64,000 nt of DNA, from the NCBI RefSeq assembly GCF_000022145.1, contig NC_011891.1, positions 3,206,501-3,270,500 of the forward strand, given 5' to 3'. Below are positions 54,864-63,691 of this stretch, piece by piece. Both the position numbers and the translations under genes were made by a program. The stretch's first letter is position 1. Every line of letters starts with the position of its first letter. The notes beneath the pieces were generated by a model. The model searched no databases. It was not told where the DNA came from and saw nothing but the letters and a program-made list of their open reading frames with translations. The DNA comes from Anaeromyxobacter dehalogenans 2CP-1 (lineage in GTDB: Bacteria > Myxococcota > Myxococcia > Myxococcales > Anaeromyxobacteraceae).

Positions 54864-56276
54864 CTACTGCGCGCCGCGGGCGCCGAGCACGGCCGGGATC
54901 GTCTTCAGGCAGATGCGCACGTCGTTCCAGAGCGACCACTCGTCGATGTACTGGAGATCGAGCTCCATCCACCGATCGAAGTCGATGTCGTTCCGGCCGC
55001 TGATCTGCCAGATGCAGGTGATCCCCGGCTTCACCGAGAGGCGGCGGCGCTGCCAGCGCTTGTACTGGCGCACCTCCGAGGGCAGCGGCGGCCGCGGGCC
55101 CACCACGCTCATCTCGCCCCGCAGCACGTTCCAGAACTGCGGGAACTCGTCGAGCGAGGTCCGGCGGATGAACCGGCCGATGCGCGTCACCCGCGGATCG
55201 TTCTTCATCTTGAAGACCGGGCCGGACATCTCGTTGTGCGCGCGGAGCGCCTCGAGGCGCGCCTCCGCGTCCACGTACATGCTGCGGAACTTGAGGATGT
55301 CGAAGATGCGGCCGTGGACGCCCACCCGGCGCTGGCGGAAGAAGATGGGACCGCGCGAGTCGAGCCGGATCGCGATCATCACGCCGAGGAGCAGCGGCGA
55401 GAGGAGCAGCAGCACCGACGCGCTCACCACGATGTCGAACGCGCGCTTCGCCGCCAGCGCGAGCTGGTCGGACGGCGTGCGGGACAGCGCCAGCATGGGC
55501 AGCCCGTCCATGTCGCCGACCGACATGCGCGAGTAGCCGAACCGGAGCACGTCGAGCGAGATGAGGGCGCCGACGCCCTGCTCCTCGCAGGTGCGGACCG
55601 CGTCCTCGACCGCGCTGAGCCGCTCGCGAGGCACCGCGAACACCACGTCGTCGAGCACGTGGTCCTCGAGGATGCGGGCCAGGTTGCCCAGCCGGCCCAG
55701 GATCACGCAGTCCGGGCTGGCCGCGACCGCGCCCTCCTCGAGCACGTAGCCCGCGAGCCGCATCCCCCACTCCGGGTGCGCGCGGATCGTCTCGATGATC
55801 TCCTCCGCCACGTCGCCCGAACCGACCACCGCGTAGTAGCGGACGCGCCCGGCGCGCGTGCCGGCGGCGCGCGCCACGGCGCGATGCACGGCGCGCGCGA
55901 TCGCCAGCATCGGGAACGCCAGCGCGAAGTAGAGGACCGCGAGCAGCCGCGAGACGGACTCCTGCTGCTTCGCGAGGAACACCAGCGTGAACATCACCAG
56001 CGCGACGGCCATGAGCGCGCGGGTCATGCGCCGGAGGTCGTCGGCGAGCGAGCCGGGGCCCGCCTCGTAGACCTGGTAGATCCAGGCGCCGGCCGACCAC
56101 AGCAGCATCACGACGACGAGCGCGAGCCAGTAGCGATCGAGCGAGACCACCTCGAGCGCGTCGGGGCGAAAGAGCTCCCGATAGACCTCGAACGCGAGCG
56201 GCAGCGCGAGCGCCAGCGCAGCGAGATCGATGAGACGCACCGCTGCGTCTCCCGACCGTGACCGATGGTGAAACAT
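54864..56276 (-). CDS. Polyprenyl-phosphate hexose-1-phosphate transferase (WbaP/EpsZ-like)
   Basis: 470 residues. Four or five membrane segments in the first 140 residues, a CoA-binding-like Rossmann domain (about 145-265, VVGSGDVAEEII), then a membrane helix (VVSASVLLLLSPLLLGVMIAI) and the bacterial sugar transferase domain: RVGVHGRIFDILKFRSM, SLDEFPQFWNVLRGEMSVVGPRP, SVKPGITCIWQISGRN. It starts polysaccharide synthesis by moving hexose-1-phosphate to undecaprenyl phosphate. GGGGAG lies 6 bases before the ATG. Confidence 0.95.
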   Translation of the reverse strand: MFHHRSRSGDAAVRLIDLAALALALPLAFEVYRELFRPDALEVVSLDRYWLALVVVMLLWSAGAWIYQVYEAGPGSLADDLRRMTRALMAVALVMFTLVFLAKQQESVSRLLAVLYFALAFPMLAIARAVHRAVARAAGTRAGRVRYYAVVGSGDVAEEIIETIRAHPEWGMRLAGYVLEEGAVAASPDCVILGRLGNLARILEDHVLDDVVFAVPRERLSAVEDAVRTCEEQGVGALISLDVLRFGYSRMSVGDMDGLPMLALSRTPSDQLALAAKRAFDIVVSASVLLLLSPLLLGVMIAIRLDSRGPIFFRQRRVGVHGRIFDILKFRSMYVDAEARLEALRAHNEMSGPVFKMKNDPRVTRIGRFIRRTSLDEFPQFWNVLRGEMSVVGPRPPLPSEVRQYKRWQRRRLSVKPGITCIWQISGRNDIDFDRWMELDLQYIDEWSLWNDVRICLKTIPAVLGARGAQ

Positions 56277-56814
56277 GGAACTCCCCCCGGAACGCCTGCA
56301 GTTCGCGTTCTACATCAGCGGCACCTGTGGTTGCTCGGCCCAAAACGTGGTCGAGTGACCGTGTGACACGCACCGAGCGTCGCAGGCGCACGGCAGGTTC
56401 GTGGACGATCTCCACGATTGCGCCGTCGATCGCTGCAGGGCGCCACGCCCCCTCCATGCGCGTCCGGGCAACACGGGACGCCGCCTCGCACGTGCGCGCA
56501 CCGTCGCGGTGCGTCCGCGTGACGCCGTCGAGAACGTCAGGGCACGCGCGCGTGACGGTCGCACCTGGGGCGCGTGCGGCGTGCGCACGCGGTATCACGC
56601 GCCATCGCGGCGGCCGCGCGCTCGAGGCTCCTCGGGGTCTCCGCGGAACGCGTGCGACCGCCGGCGCAGCGATCGCGTGCGGCGCCCCTCCTCACGGTCA
56701 CCCGAACAGTGGATACCCGGGTACCCGCACCGGCCGTAGCATCCCGCACGCGCCGCCGCCCTCCCGGGCGGCCGCCTGGGGGAGCCGCGGCGCCGTCCGC
56801 GACGCACGTCCGAC
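56277..56814. other. 538-base divergent gap upstream of priming transferase and export gene
   Basis: No gene supported. Open frames here are short and Arg-rich. It should hold promoters for the transferase (left) and export gene (right); I see no good sigma70 or sigma54 consensus. A near-perfect palindrome sits at 56711-56726. Base composition is somewhat lower in GC than the genes. Confidence 0.6.
56711..56726. promoter_or_regulatory. Palindrome upstream of export gene
   Basis: GGATACCCGGGTACCC is a 16-base dyad with one mismatched pair, about 90 bases before the Wza-like start. Possible operator. Confidence 0.35.
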
Positions 56815-57447
56815 ATGATCGATCCGCTCGCTGCCACCGCGCGCCGTCGCGCGGGCCTCGCGCTCGCCGCCGTCGCCGCCACCGCCCTCGCCGCCTGCGG
56901 GCCGACCGGCCGTTACGTGCGCGCCGAGGACCTGCCGCCCGCGCCGGCCGACGCCGAGTACCGCGTCGCGCGCGGCGACGTCGTCGGGATCCGGGTCTGG
57001 AACCAGGACAACATGTCGGTGGAGCGAACGCGCGTCCGCGAGGACGGGCGCGTGTCGATGCCGTTCCTCCAGGACGTCCCGGCGGCGGGGAGCACGCCGA
57101 CCGAGCTCTCCCAGCGGATCCAGACGCAGCTCAAGACCTACGTCGTGAACCCCGTCGTCACCGTGACGGTGGTCGAGATGCAGCCGCTGCGCGTCTCCGT
57201 CACCGGCGAGGTGATCCGGCCCGGCGTCTACGACCTGGATCGCGGGGCGGGCGTGCTCTCCGCGCTCGCCGCGGCCGGCAGCTTCACCGAGTTCGCCCAC
57301 CGGGACCGCGTCTTCGTCCTGCGCCACGGCCCGGCCCCGGGCGACGCGGTGACGCGCATCCGCTTCGAGTACGACGCGCTCGTCCGCGCCGACCGGCGAT
57401 CGGCCGGGTTCCGGCTCCAGCCCGGCGACGTGGTCGTGGTGGAGTGA
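56815..57447 (+). CDS. Wza-type polysaccharide export lipoprotein
   Basis: 210 residues. Signal peptide with lipobox LAAC near residue 27. YRVARGDVVGIRVWNQDNMS and VREDGRVSMPFLQDV form the Poly_export domain, followed by a SLBB segment (VSVTGEVIRPGVYDLDRG). It is short compared with Wza (379) and lacks the C-terminal transmembrane helix, as do the PEP-CTERM/XrtA-type export proteins. It likely forms or gates the periplasmic/outer-membrane channel. The stop overlaps the barrel gene (GTGA). Confidence 0.92.
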   Translation: MIDPLAATARRRAGLALAAVAATALAACGPTGRYVRAEDLPPAPADAEYRVARGDVVGIRVWNQDNMSVERTRVREDGRVSMPFLQDVPAAGSTPTELSQRIQTQLKTYVVNPVVTVTVVEMQPLRVSVTGEVIRPGVYDLDRGAGVLSALAAAGSFTEFAHRDRVFVLRHGPAPGDAVTRIRFEYDALVRADRRSAGFRLQPGDVVVVE

Positions 57448-58658
57448 CGGTGGTCGCCGGGGCGGCCCTCGCGCTCGCGTCGCTCCTGGCGGGCGCCGGC
57501 GAGCTCCAGCTCGAGCCAGGCCTGCGGCTCGAGGGGCGCGGGCGCCAGCTCTCGCCGCGGGACGGCGCCGACGACCGGACGCTGGAGGCCGTCGCGACCC
57601 CGCGCGCCGCGCTCAGGTGGCTCGCCGCTCCGCGCCTGCGCGTCGGCGGCTCCTACGCGCCGCGCCTCCGCGCGCCCGACCTCACCCGCTCCTCGGACGT
57701 GGTGGTGCTGCACACGGCCGAGCTCCGCGCCGAGCTCCACCCGGACGCGGCCTGGCGGCTGTCCGCCGTCGCCGGCGGCGAGCGCGGCACCACCGACCTG
57801 CTCACCGAGAGCCGGACGCTCGGGACCGAGCTCCAGACCATCACCACCACCCGGCGGCTGCGGTACCGGGCCGCGCGGGTCGAGCTCGGTTTGGAGGGCC
57901 GCGCCGGGCCTCGCACGGAGCTGCGCGCGCTCGCCGGCGCGTTCCTCGAGGGCGGCGACGGCGCGGCCGCGGAGGCGACGCTGCCGGTCCAGCGCGGCGC
58001 GCGCGCCGAGGCGAGCGTCACCTGGGCGCTCACCCGCCTGGACCGCCTCGGCCTGCGCCTCACCGGTCGCGGCGCGCGGCTGGATCGGGGTCCCACCTCC
58101 GCCATCGCCACCGCGGACGCGCTCTGGCACCGGCGCCTGGCGCGCGCGGTCGACGCATGGGCGGGCGGGGGCGTGGCCGGCGCCTACGAGGACCCGCGCG
58201 GCGACACCGCCACCCGCGAGCTGCTCCCCAGCGGCGAGCTCGGCATCGCCCACACGCCGGTCGCGCCGGCGGCCGCCGCCCCGGGCGAGGAACCGGCCCG
58301 GGCCACGCCTTCCACGGCGCTCGCCACCCGGCTCGTGGTCCGCCTCGCGCCCGCGATCGACCGGGCCACCGGCGCCGCCGACCCGCAGCTCGACGCGACG
58401 CTCGGCCTCGCCTGGCCGGTCGCCCCGCGGTGGTCGCTCTCGGGCGCCGCGGTGGGCGCCATCGCGCGCCAGTCCGGCCACGACACGCGCCGCGCGCGCC
58501 TTGAGGCCGGGCTGCAGTGGGCGGCGACGTCCGCGGTGCACCTCGGGCTCGGCGTCTACGCCAGCCGGCAACGCACGGCCATCCCCAGCGTGCCGTCGTT
58601 CGACGAGTCGGGTGCGTTCGTCTCGCTGGACCTCGGCGGTCCCACGCTGAGCCCCTGA
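57444..58658 (+). CDS. Probable outer-membrane beta-barrel protein of the polysaccharide cluster
   Basis: 404 residues from GTG at 57444. Signal peptide (VVAGAALALASLLAGAG), then many short amphipathic strands separated by charged turns (for example RVGGSYAPRLRAP, YRAARVELGLEG, LRLTGRGARLDRG), ending in VSLDLGGPTLSP with no terminal Phe. This fits a porin-like barrel. Similar proteins accompany Wza-type proteins in XrtA/PEP-CTERM polysaccharide clusters (TIGR03016-like), which I suggest but cannot prove. Probably the outer-membrane exit for the polymer. Confidence 0.7.
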   Translation: MTVVAGAALALASLLAGAGELQLEPGLRLEGRGRQLSPRDGADDRTLEAVATPRAALRWLAAPRLRVGGSYAPRLRAPDLTRSSDVVVLHTAELRAELHPDAAWRLSAVAGGERGTTDLLTESRTLGTELQTITTTRRLRYRAARVELGLEGRAGPRTELRALAGAFLEGGDGAAAEATLPVQRGARAEASVTWALTRLDRLGLRLTGRGARLDRGPTSAIATADALWHRRLARAVDAWAGGGVAGAYEDPRGDTATRELLPSGELGIAHTPVAPAAAAPGEEPARATPSTALATRLVVRLAPAIDRATGAADPQLDATLGLAWPVAPRWSLSGAAVGAIARQSGHDTRRARLEAGLQWAATSAVHLGLGVYASRQRTAIPSVPSFDESGAFVSLDLGGPTLSP

Positions 58659-58682
58659 GCCGCGCGGCGACGTCGCCGGACG

Positions 58683-59564
58683 TCAGGGCGTCCCGCCGGT
58701 GCGCCGGGGCGCCGCGGCGACCGCGTCGCGCGTCGGCTGCGCGCGCCGCCGCGCCTGCCGCTCGCCGGCGGGCAATCGCGCGGTCCGCGCCAGCACGCCC
58801 AGGAAGCGCGGGTCCTTCACCAGGTACCGGTGGGCGAGGCGCCGCGGCTCCTGCACCAGCCGGAACATCCACTCCAGCCCGGCGCGGGAGATCCAGCCCG
58901 GCGCGCGGCGCACGCGACCCGCCAGGAAGTCGATCGACGCCCCGAGCCCGAACGCGACCGCGGGCCGCAGCGCCTCCGCCGCGCGGTGGATGAAGCGCTC
59001 CTGCTTCGGCGCGCCCAGCCCCACCACGACGACGTGTGCGCCGGAGCGACGGACGCGCTCCAGCACGGCGGACTCGCTCGCGTCGCCGTCCACCGCGATG
59101 CGCGGCGCGTCCACGCCGACGATGCGCACCCCGAGCTCCCGCTCCAGCCGCGCCGCGGCCACCTCGGCCGCCCCCGGCCCGCCACCGAGCAGGTACACGC
59201 CCCACCGCGCCCCGGCCGCGCGCTCCATGAGCGGCCAGACCAGGTCCGAGCCCGACACCTTCTCCGGCACCGGCGTCCCGAGCAGCCGCGTCGCCCACAC
59301 CAGCGCCTGGCCGTCGGCGAGCGAGAGGCTGGCCGCCGCGTACGCGGCACGGAACGCGCAGTCGTCCTCCGCCGTGACCACGTGATCCACGTTGGGCGTG
59401 AAGACGCTCCCGCCCAGGCCCGCCGCGACCAGGGCCTCGACCCGGTCGAGCGCCTCGGCCGCGGTCAGCGCGTCGAGCCAGAGCTGCCCGATCCGGACGC
59501 GGCGGACGCCGCTGCCCGCGCCGCCGTGCGCCTTCGCCTCCGCGCTCCCCGCTCCAGGCACCAT
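58683..59564 (-). CDS. WecG/TagA/CpsF-family glycosyltransferase
   Basis: 293 residues from ATG at 59564 with GGGGAG just ahead. GSVFTPNVDHVVTAEDDCAF, SLADGQALVWATRLLG with the catalytic Asp, SGSDLVWPLME, and VVGLGAPKQERFIH are family signatures (GT26). Transfers N-acetylmannosamine-type sugars to a lipid-linked acceptor. The C-terminal ~30 residues are Arg-rich. Opposite in orientation to its neighbours. Confidence 0.93.
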   Translation of the reverse strand: MVPGAGSAEAKAHGGAGSGVRRVRIGQLWLDALTAAEALDRVEALVAAGLGGSVFTPNVDHVVTAEDDCAFRAAYAAASLSLADGQALVWATRLLGTPVPEKVSGSDLVWPLMERAAGARWGVYLLGGGPGAAEVAAARLERELGVRIVGVDAPRIAVDGDASESAVLERVRRSGAHVVVVGLGAPKQERFIHRAAEALRPAVAFGLGASIDFLAGRVRRAPGWISRAGLEWMFRLVQEPRRLAHRYLVKDPRFLGVLARTARLPAGERQARRRAQPTRDAVAAAPRRTGGTP

Positions 59565-59676
59565 CCGCGCTCCCCCTCCCCTCACGTCAACCGCCCTGGG
59601 GACAGCGCCCACGCGGCGCCGGCCGGGTCCCCGTGCTACGCTCAGCTCCTCGCGCCCGGAGGGCGCCGGGGGCGTG

Positions 59677-60174
59677 ATGGCCGAATCGGTGCTGCCGGAG
59701 CTGGCGAAGACGATGGAGGAGCGGGTGCTCCTCCCGGAGGCGCCGCCCAGCAAGGAGTGCCAGCAGCTCTGGTTCATGCTCGCGAAGACGCGCTGGCGTT
59801 CGCTGGCCCTGGTGCCTGCCGACGAGGGCGGCTCCACCGCCGCGCTGGCCGCCTCGCTCGCCGAGGTCGGCCGGCAGCTCCGGGACGGCGCGGTGACCGC
59901 GCTGAACCTCCCGCACCTCGACTACATCACCGCGTCCGGCATCGCCGACGCGATCGCGGCGGCTGGCCGGGGCGAGGGCGTCCCGCCGAACCTGCAGATC
60001 ATCGTCGCGATCCCGCCGGTGCTCGACGATCCGCTCGGCGTGGCGGTCGCGCACGCGGTGGATGCGGCGGTGCTCTGCGTCGAGATGGGCAAGGCGCGCC
60101 TGAAGTCCGCGCGCAAGACCATGGAGCTCGTCGGCCGCGAGCGCTTCGTGGGCAGCATCCTGATGCGGCCGTGA
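59677..60174 (+). CDS. Degenerate bacterial tyrosine-autokinase-like protein
   Basis: 165 residues. The order of segments matches the BY-kinase (CpsD/Wzc C-terminal) domain: SKECQQLWFMLAKTRWRSLALVP, then ADEGGSTAALAASLAEVGRQL in the Walker A place, VTALNLPHLD, LQIIVAIPPVLDDPLGVAVAHAVDAAVLCVEMGK and KSARKTMELVGRERFVGSIL. The P-loop GxGKST is changed: the Lys is replaced by Gly (residues around 53-57). There is no C-terminal Tyr cluster. It probably cannot bind ATP normally and may be a regulatory pseudo-kinase for chain length or export. The GTG at 59674 is an alternative start. Confidence 0.7.
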   Translation: MAESVLPELAKTMEERVLLPEAPPSKECQQLWFMLAKTRWRSLALVPADEGGSTAALAASLAEVGRQLRDGAVTALNLPHLDYITASGIADAIAAAGRGEGVPPNLQIIVAIPPVLDDPLGVAVAHAVDAAVLCVEMGKARLKSARKTMELVGRERFVGSILMRP

Positions 60175-60193
60175 CATCGCGGCGCCCCTCCCG

Positions 60194-60457
60194 CTAGCCG
60201 GTCGCGCCCAGCCCGCCCTGCCGCTTGCGGGCGACGAACGCCGCCATGCGCTCAACGGACTCCAGGTTCTCCGGCGTCGTCTCCTGGTCGGCGATGCGGA
60301 TGTCGAACTCCTCCTCCAGGAACGCGATCACCTCGAGCATGCCGGTCGAGTCCACCAGGCCGGTGGTCACGAGCAAGGTGTCGTCCGCGACCTCCGAAGG
60401 ATCGCTGACGTAGAAGTTCTCGAGGATGAACTTCCGGATGATCTGCTGGGTCGTCAT
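60194..60457 (-). CDS. Acyl carrier protein (specialised)
   Basis: 87 residues, helical and acidic. Phosphopantetheine Ser37 lies in GLVDSTGMLEVIAFLEEEF, a form seen in secondary ACPs rather than the LGADSLD of the fatty acid ACP. ATG at 60457 overlaps the asnB stop (ATGA), so it is coupled to it. It may carry an acyl or aminoacyl group made by the divergent AMP ligase and modified by the asnB product (inference). Confidence 0.88.
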   Translation of the reverse strand: MTTQQIIRKFILENFYVSDPSEVADDTLLVTTGLVDSTGMLEVIAFLEEEFDIRIADQETTPENLESVERMAAFVARKRQGGLGATG

Positions 60458-62490
60458 GTCGCCTGCCTCTCCTGGAATCCGTTCGCAAGGCCGGGGCGCT
60501 CGCCCAGGCGGTCCACCAAGGTCGTGAGCTGGAGCCGGCCGGCCCGCTCCGGCGCCCTCCGCACCAGCCGATCGTGCAGCAGGCCCGTGGACAGCACGCC
60601 CACCACCGCCATGTTGTCCGCGTTCGAGAGCTGCTCCCCGCCCGCGGACGCCTGGCACTTCCGCCAGAGCCGGTCCACCGCACGCGGCTCGAACACGCCG
60701 GCGCGCGCGACGCCCTCCGGGCTCATCAGCTCGGCGGCCCACCCCGGCGCGCCGGGCCCGACGAAGCTGAGCGCGTCGGGCGCGCGGTAGGGCTGCTTGG
60801 GCCGGCGCACGATCTCGGGCGGCACCAGCCCTGCCGCGGCGCGCTTCAGCGCGTGCTTCTCGTCGAGCACGCGGAGCTTGTACGAGGGCGGGAGCGCGTT
60901 CGCGAGCTCGATCACGTCCGCGTCGAGGAACGGGAAGCGCCCCTCCACCGAGTGCGCCATCAGCATCCGGTCGCCCTGGGACGACAGCAGGTACCCCGAG
61001 AGCAGCGTGCGCACCTCCAGGTACTGATCCTGCGAGAGCGTGGCCCAGGCGCCGAACGAAGGCGGCAGATCGCGGAGCAGGCGCGCCACCACGTCCACCG
61101 ACCGCGCCGCCTCGCGGACGCCCGGCGTGAAGATCCGCTGGAGCGCCGCCGCCGACTGCCAGCGGGTCTGGTGCGCGAAGCCGGGCACCCCCGGCGCCTC
61201 GCGGCCCCTGCCGAAGAACTCCCTCGCCATGGCCCGCTGGGCCACCGGGGACCGCGCGAGATACGGGTAGAGCCGCTCCAGCAAGCGCGGGCGGAGCACC
61301 GACGCGGGCTGCCGGCCCCAGAACCGGCGCACCTTGCCCTCGCGGAAGAGGTCGTAGCCGGCGAACATCTCGTCGGCGCCCTCGCCGGTGAGCACGACCT
61401 TGATCCCGGAGTCGCGCACCAGCCGCGAGAGCAGGAACAGCGGCGCCGGCGCGGTCCGGAGCAGGGGCCGCTCGGCGTGCGCGACGACCTGCGGGAACGC
61501 CTCGGCGATGTCGGCGCGGCGGACGACGATCTCGCGGTGATCGCTCTCGATCAGGGCCGCCACCGCGCGCTGGAACGCGGTCTCGTCGTACTCCGCGTCC
61601 TCGAAGCGGATCGAGTACGTGCAGAAGCGGTCGCCCTTCACGCGCCGGCCCAGCGCCGCCACCAGCGAGCTGTCCAGCCCGCCGGAGAGGTAGCTGCCCA
61701 CCGGCACGTCGGCCCGGAGCATCCGCAGCCGGACCGCCTGCTCGAGCGACGCCCGCACGCGCTCGACGGCCTCGTCGAGCGAGCCGCGGAAGCCGCGCTC
61801 GCCTGCGGGGTACGACGGCTCCCAGAACGCGCGGTCGGTGGTGCCCTCGCGCGACACCGTGCGGACGTGGCCGGGCTCGAGCTCGGTCACGCCGGCGAAC
61901 ACCGACTGCGGCGGCACCACCGTCCAGAACGTGAACGTCTCCGCCAGGCCCACCGGGTCCAGCGCGCGCGGGAGGTCCGGCGCGCCCGCGAACAGCGCGC
62001 ACACCTCGGAGGCGAACCACAGCCGACCGGCGTGCTCGCAGAGGTAGAGCGGCCGGACGCCGACCCGGTCGCGCGCCAGCACCAGCCGCCGGCGCGCCGA
62101 GTCCCACAGCGCCACCGCGAACTGGCCGTTGAAGCGCGCGAACGCGTCCTCGCCCCACGCCTCGAACGCGTGGACGATCACCTCGGTGTCGCTGCGCGTC
62201 CGGAACCGGTGCCCGAGCGCGACGAGCTCCTCGCGCAGCTCCAGGTAGTTGAAGATCTCGCCGTTGAACGCGATCCACAGCGTGCCGTCCTCGTTGGAGA
62301 GCGGCTGCTGCCCGGTGGCGAGGTCGATGATCGAGAGGCGCGCGTGGCCGAGGCCGGCGCGGGCGTCGCGGTACAGGCCGAACTCGTCGGGGCCGCGGTG
62401 CCGCAGCGCGCCGGTCATCGCCTGGAGCTCGTCGAGCCCCGGCGGCGGGCTCCCGTCGCGCAGCGAGACGATGCCGGCGATGCCGCACAT
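60454..62490 (-). CDS. asnB: Asparagine synthase (glutamine-hydrolysing)-like amidotransferase
   Basis: 678 residues. Cys2 of MCGIAGIVSLRDG is the glutaminase nucleophile; RLSIIDLATGQQPLSNEDG and FNGEIFNY belong to this class II domain (1-200). The synthetase domain has SYLSGGLDSSLVAALG (pyrophosphate loop) and TGEGADEMFAGYDLFREGK. Length is about 120 residues above E. coli AsnB but matches AsnB-like enzymes of capsule/XrtA clusters. Either asparagine synthesis or amidation of a sugar acid or carrier-bound acid. The ACP and NAD synthetase-like neighbours favour the second. Confidence 0.9.
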   Translation of the reverse strand: MCGIAGIVSLRDGSPPPGLDELQAMTGALRHRGPDEFGLYRDARAGLGHARLSIIDLATGQQPLSNEDGTLWIAFNGEIFNYLELREELVALGHRFRTRSDTEVIVHAFEAWGEDAFARFNGQFAVALWDSARRRLVLARDRVGVRPLYLCEHAGRLWFASEVCALFAGAPDLPRALDPVGLAETFTFWTVVPPQSVFAGVTELEPGHVRTVSREGTTDRAFWEPSYPAGERGFRGSLDEAVERVRASLEQAVRLRMLRADVPVGSYLSGGLDSSLVAALGRRVKGDRFCTYSIRFEDAEYDETAFQRAVAALIESDHREIVVRRADIAEAFPQVVAHAERPLLRTAPAPLFLLSRLVRDSGIKVVLTGEGADEMFAGYDLFREGKVRRFWGRQPASVLRPRLLERLYPYLARSPVAQRAMAREFFGRGREAPGVPGFAHQTRWQSAAALQRIFTPGVREAARSVDVVARLLRDLPPSFGAWATLSQDQYLEVRTLLSGYLLSSQGDRMLMAHSVEGRFPFLDADVIELANALPPSYKLRVLDEKHALKRAAAGLVPPEIVRRPKQPYRAPDALSFVGPGAPGWAAELMSPEGVARAGVFEPRAVDRLWRKCQASAGGEQLSNADNMAVVGVLSTGLLHDRLVRRAPERAGRLQLTTLVDRLGERPGLANGFQERQAT

Positions 62491-62491
62491 G

Positions 62492-63463
62492 TCAGCCCCG
62501 CGGATCCGCCACGAGCAGCGGCGCCTGGTGCAGGTACCTGCTCACCCGGCGCTTCGCCTCGATGTCGCGGTAGACGCGCTCGACCTGCTCCGGCGTGAGG
62601 CCCAGCACCGGCGCCACCTCGGCGGCCGGCGTGTCGTGCTCGTGCGCCCACAGGCACAGGTCCATCTCGCGGTACGGCAGCGCGAAGTAGAACTCCTCCT
62701 GCGTCTGCGCCAGCGAGAACGTGTCGGTGGTGGGCGGCCGCCGGCGGATCTCCTCCGGCACGCCGAGGTGCTCGGCCAGCGCGTAGACCTGGGTCTTGTA
62801 GAGGTGCGCGATGGGCTTGAAGTCCGCGGCGCCGTCGCCCTGCTTCACGAAGAAGCCCTGGTCGTACTCGAGCCGGTTGGGCGTCCCCGCCACCGCGTAG
62901 TTCAGGCGATCGGCGTGGTAGTACTCCATCATCTTGCGCGTGCGCTGCTTGAAGTTCGTCGCCGCGACCATCTGCAGGTACGCCGCGGGCGGCATGCGCA
63001 CGGTCCGCTGGGTTCCTCGGGGATCCGACACGGTGAGGCTGGTGATGTTGAGCCGCTCGCCCTCCAGGAGCGAGGGGAGCGTGAGCTTGCAGCGCCAGCC
63101 GTCTCCGTACTCCGGCACCGCCATGCGGATCGCCTCGAGCTGGCGCGCATAGCAGCCCAGCCCCTCCAGCGCCGGGGCGATGTCCTCCACCACGTGCCGG
63201 ATGCCGAGGTGGGCGGCCAGCATGCGGCCCAGCCGCAGCGCGTCGCCGGACGAGTCGCGCTCCGGCATGAGCAGGCCCACCACCCGATCCGCGCCGAGCG
63301 CGCGGACGCAGAGCGAGGCGACCACCGAGCTGTCGATGCCCCCGGACATCCCGACGACCGCGCCACGGCGACGCAGGGTCCCCAGGACCTGCTCGCGGAT
63401 GCTCCCCTCGATCCGCTCGGAGACGAGCGGCGCGTCGATCTTCAGGACGTCTCTGGTGAACAT
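62492..63463 (-). CDS. nadE: NAD synthetase-like ATP-dependent amidotransferase subunit
   Basis: 323 residues. N-type ATP pyrophosphatase: VVGMSGGIDSSVVASL P-loop, LMPERDSSGDALRLG, and TPNRLEYDQGFFVKQGDGAADFKPIAHLYKTQVYALA with the NadE-type FFVKxGDG-x-D-x-P motif. No glutaminase domain. One base separates it from asnB. It may be a housekeeping NAD synthetase, or a paralogue that amidates a polysaccharide precursor; the context favours the latter. Start ATG at 63463 has a G-run ahead. Confidence 0.82.
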   Translation of the reverse strand: MFTRDVLKIDAPLVSERIEGSIREQVLGTLRRRGAVVGMSGGIDSSVVASLCVRALGADRVVGLLMPERDSSGDALRLGRMLAAHLGIRHVVEDIAPALEGLGCYARQLEAIRMAVPEYGDGWRCKLTLPSLLEGERLNITSLTVSDPRGTQRTVRMPPAAYLQMVAATNFKQRTRKMMEYYHADRLNYAVAGTPNRLEYDQGFFVKQGDGAADFKPIAHLYKTQVYALAEHLGVPEEIRRRPPTTDTFSLAQTQEEFYFALPYREMDLCLWAHEHDTPAAEVAPVLGLTPEQVERVYRDIEAKRRVSRYLHQAPLLVADPRG

Positions 63464-63691
63464 GTTCCCCCGACCGCGACTATCGCGCCTGCGGGGCGCG
63501 GCATGGCAGTCCCACGTTGACGGGTGCCCCCCGGCGCCGAAGTCGGGATTCTAGGCTCGATCCCCCCGCCGCTCCCGCGGGATGGCGGGGCTTCCATGAG
63601 CACGGGACGCCGCGCGGCATTGCGCGCGCGGCCGCGTGGGGGTACCGATGGTGGCGCGGTGCGGGTCTGGCGACCAGGGGTGGGCGCTGCC

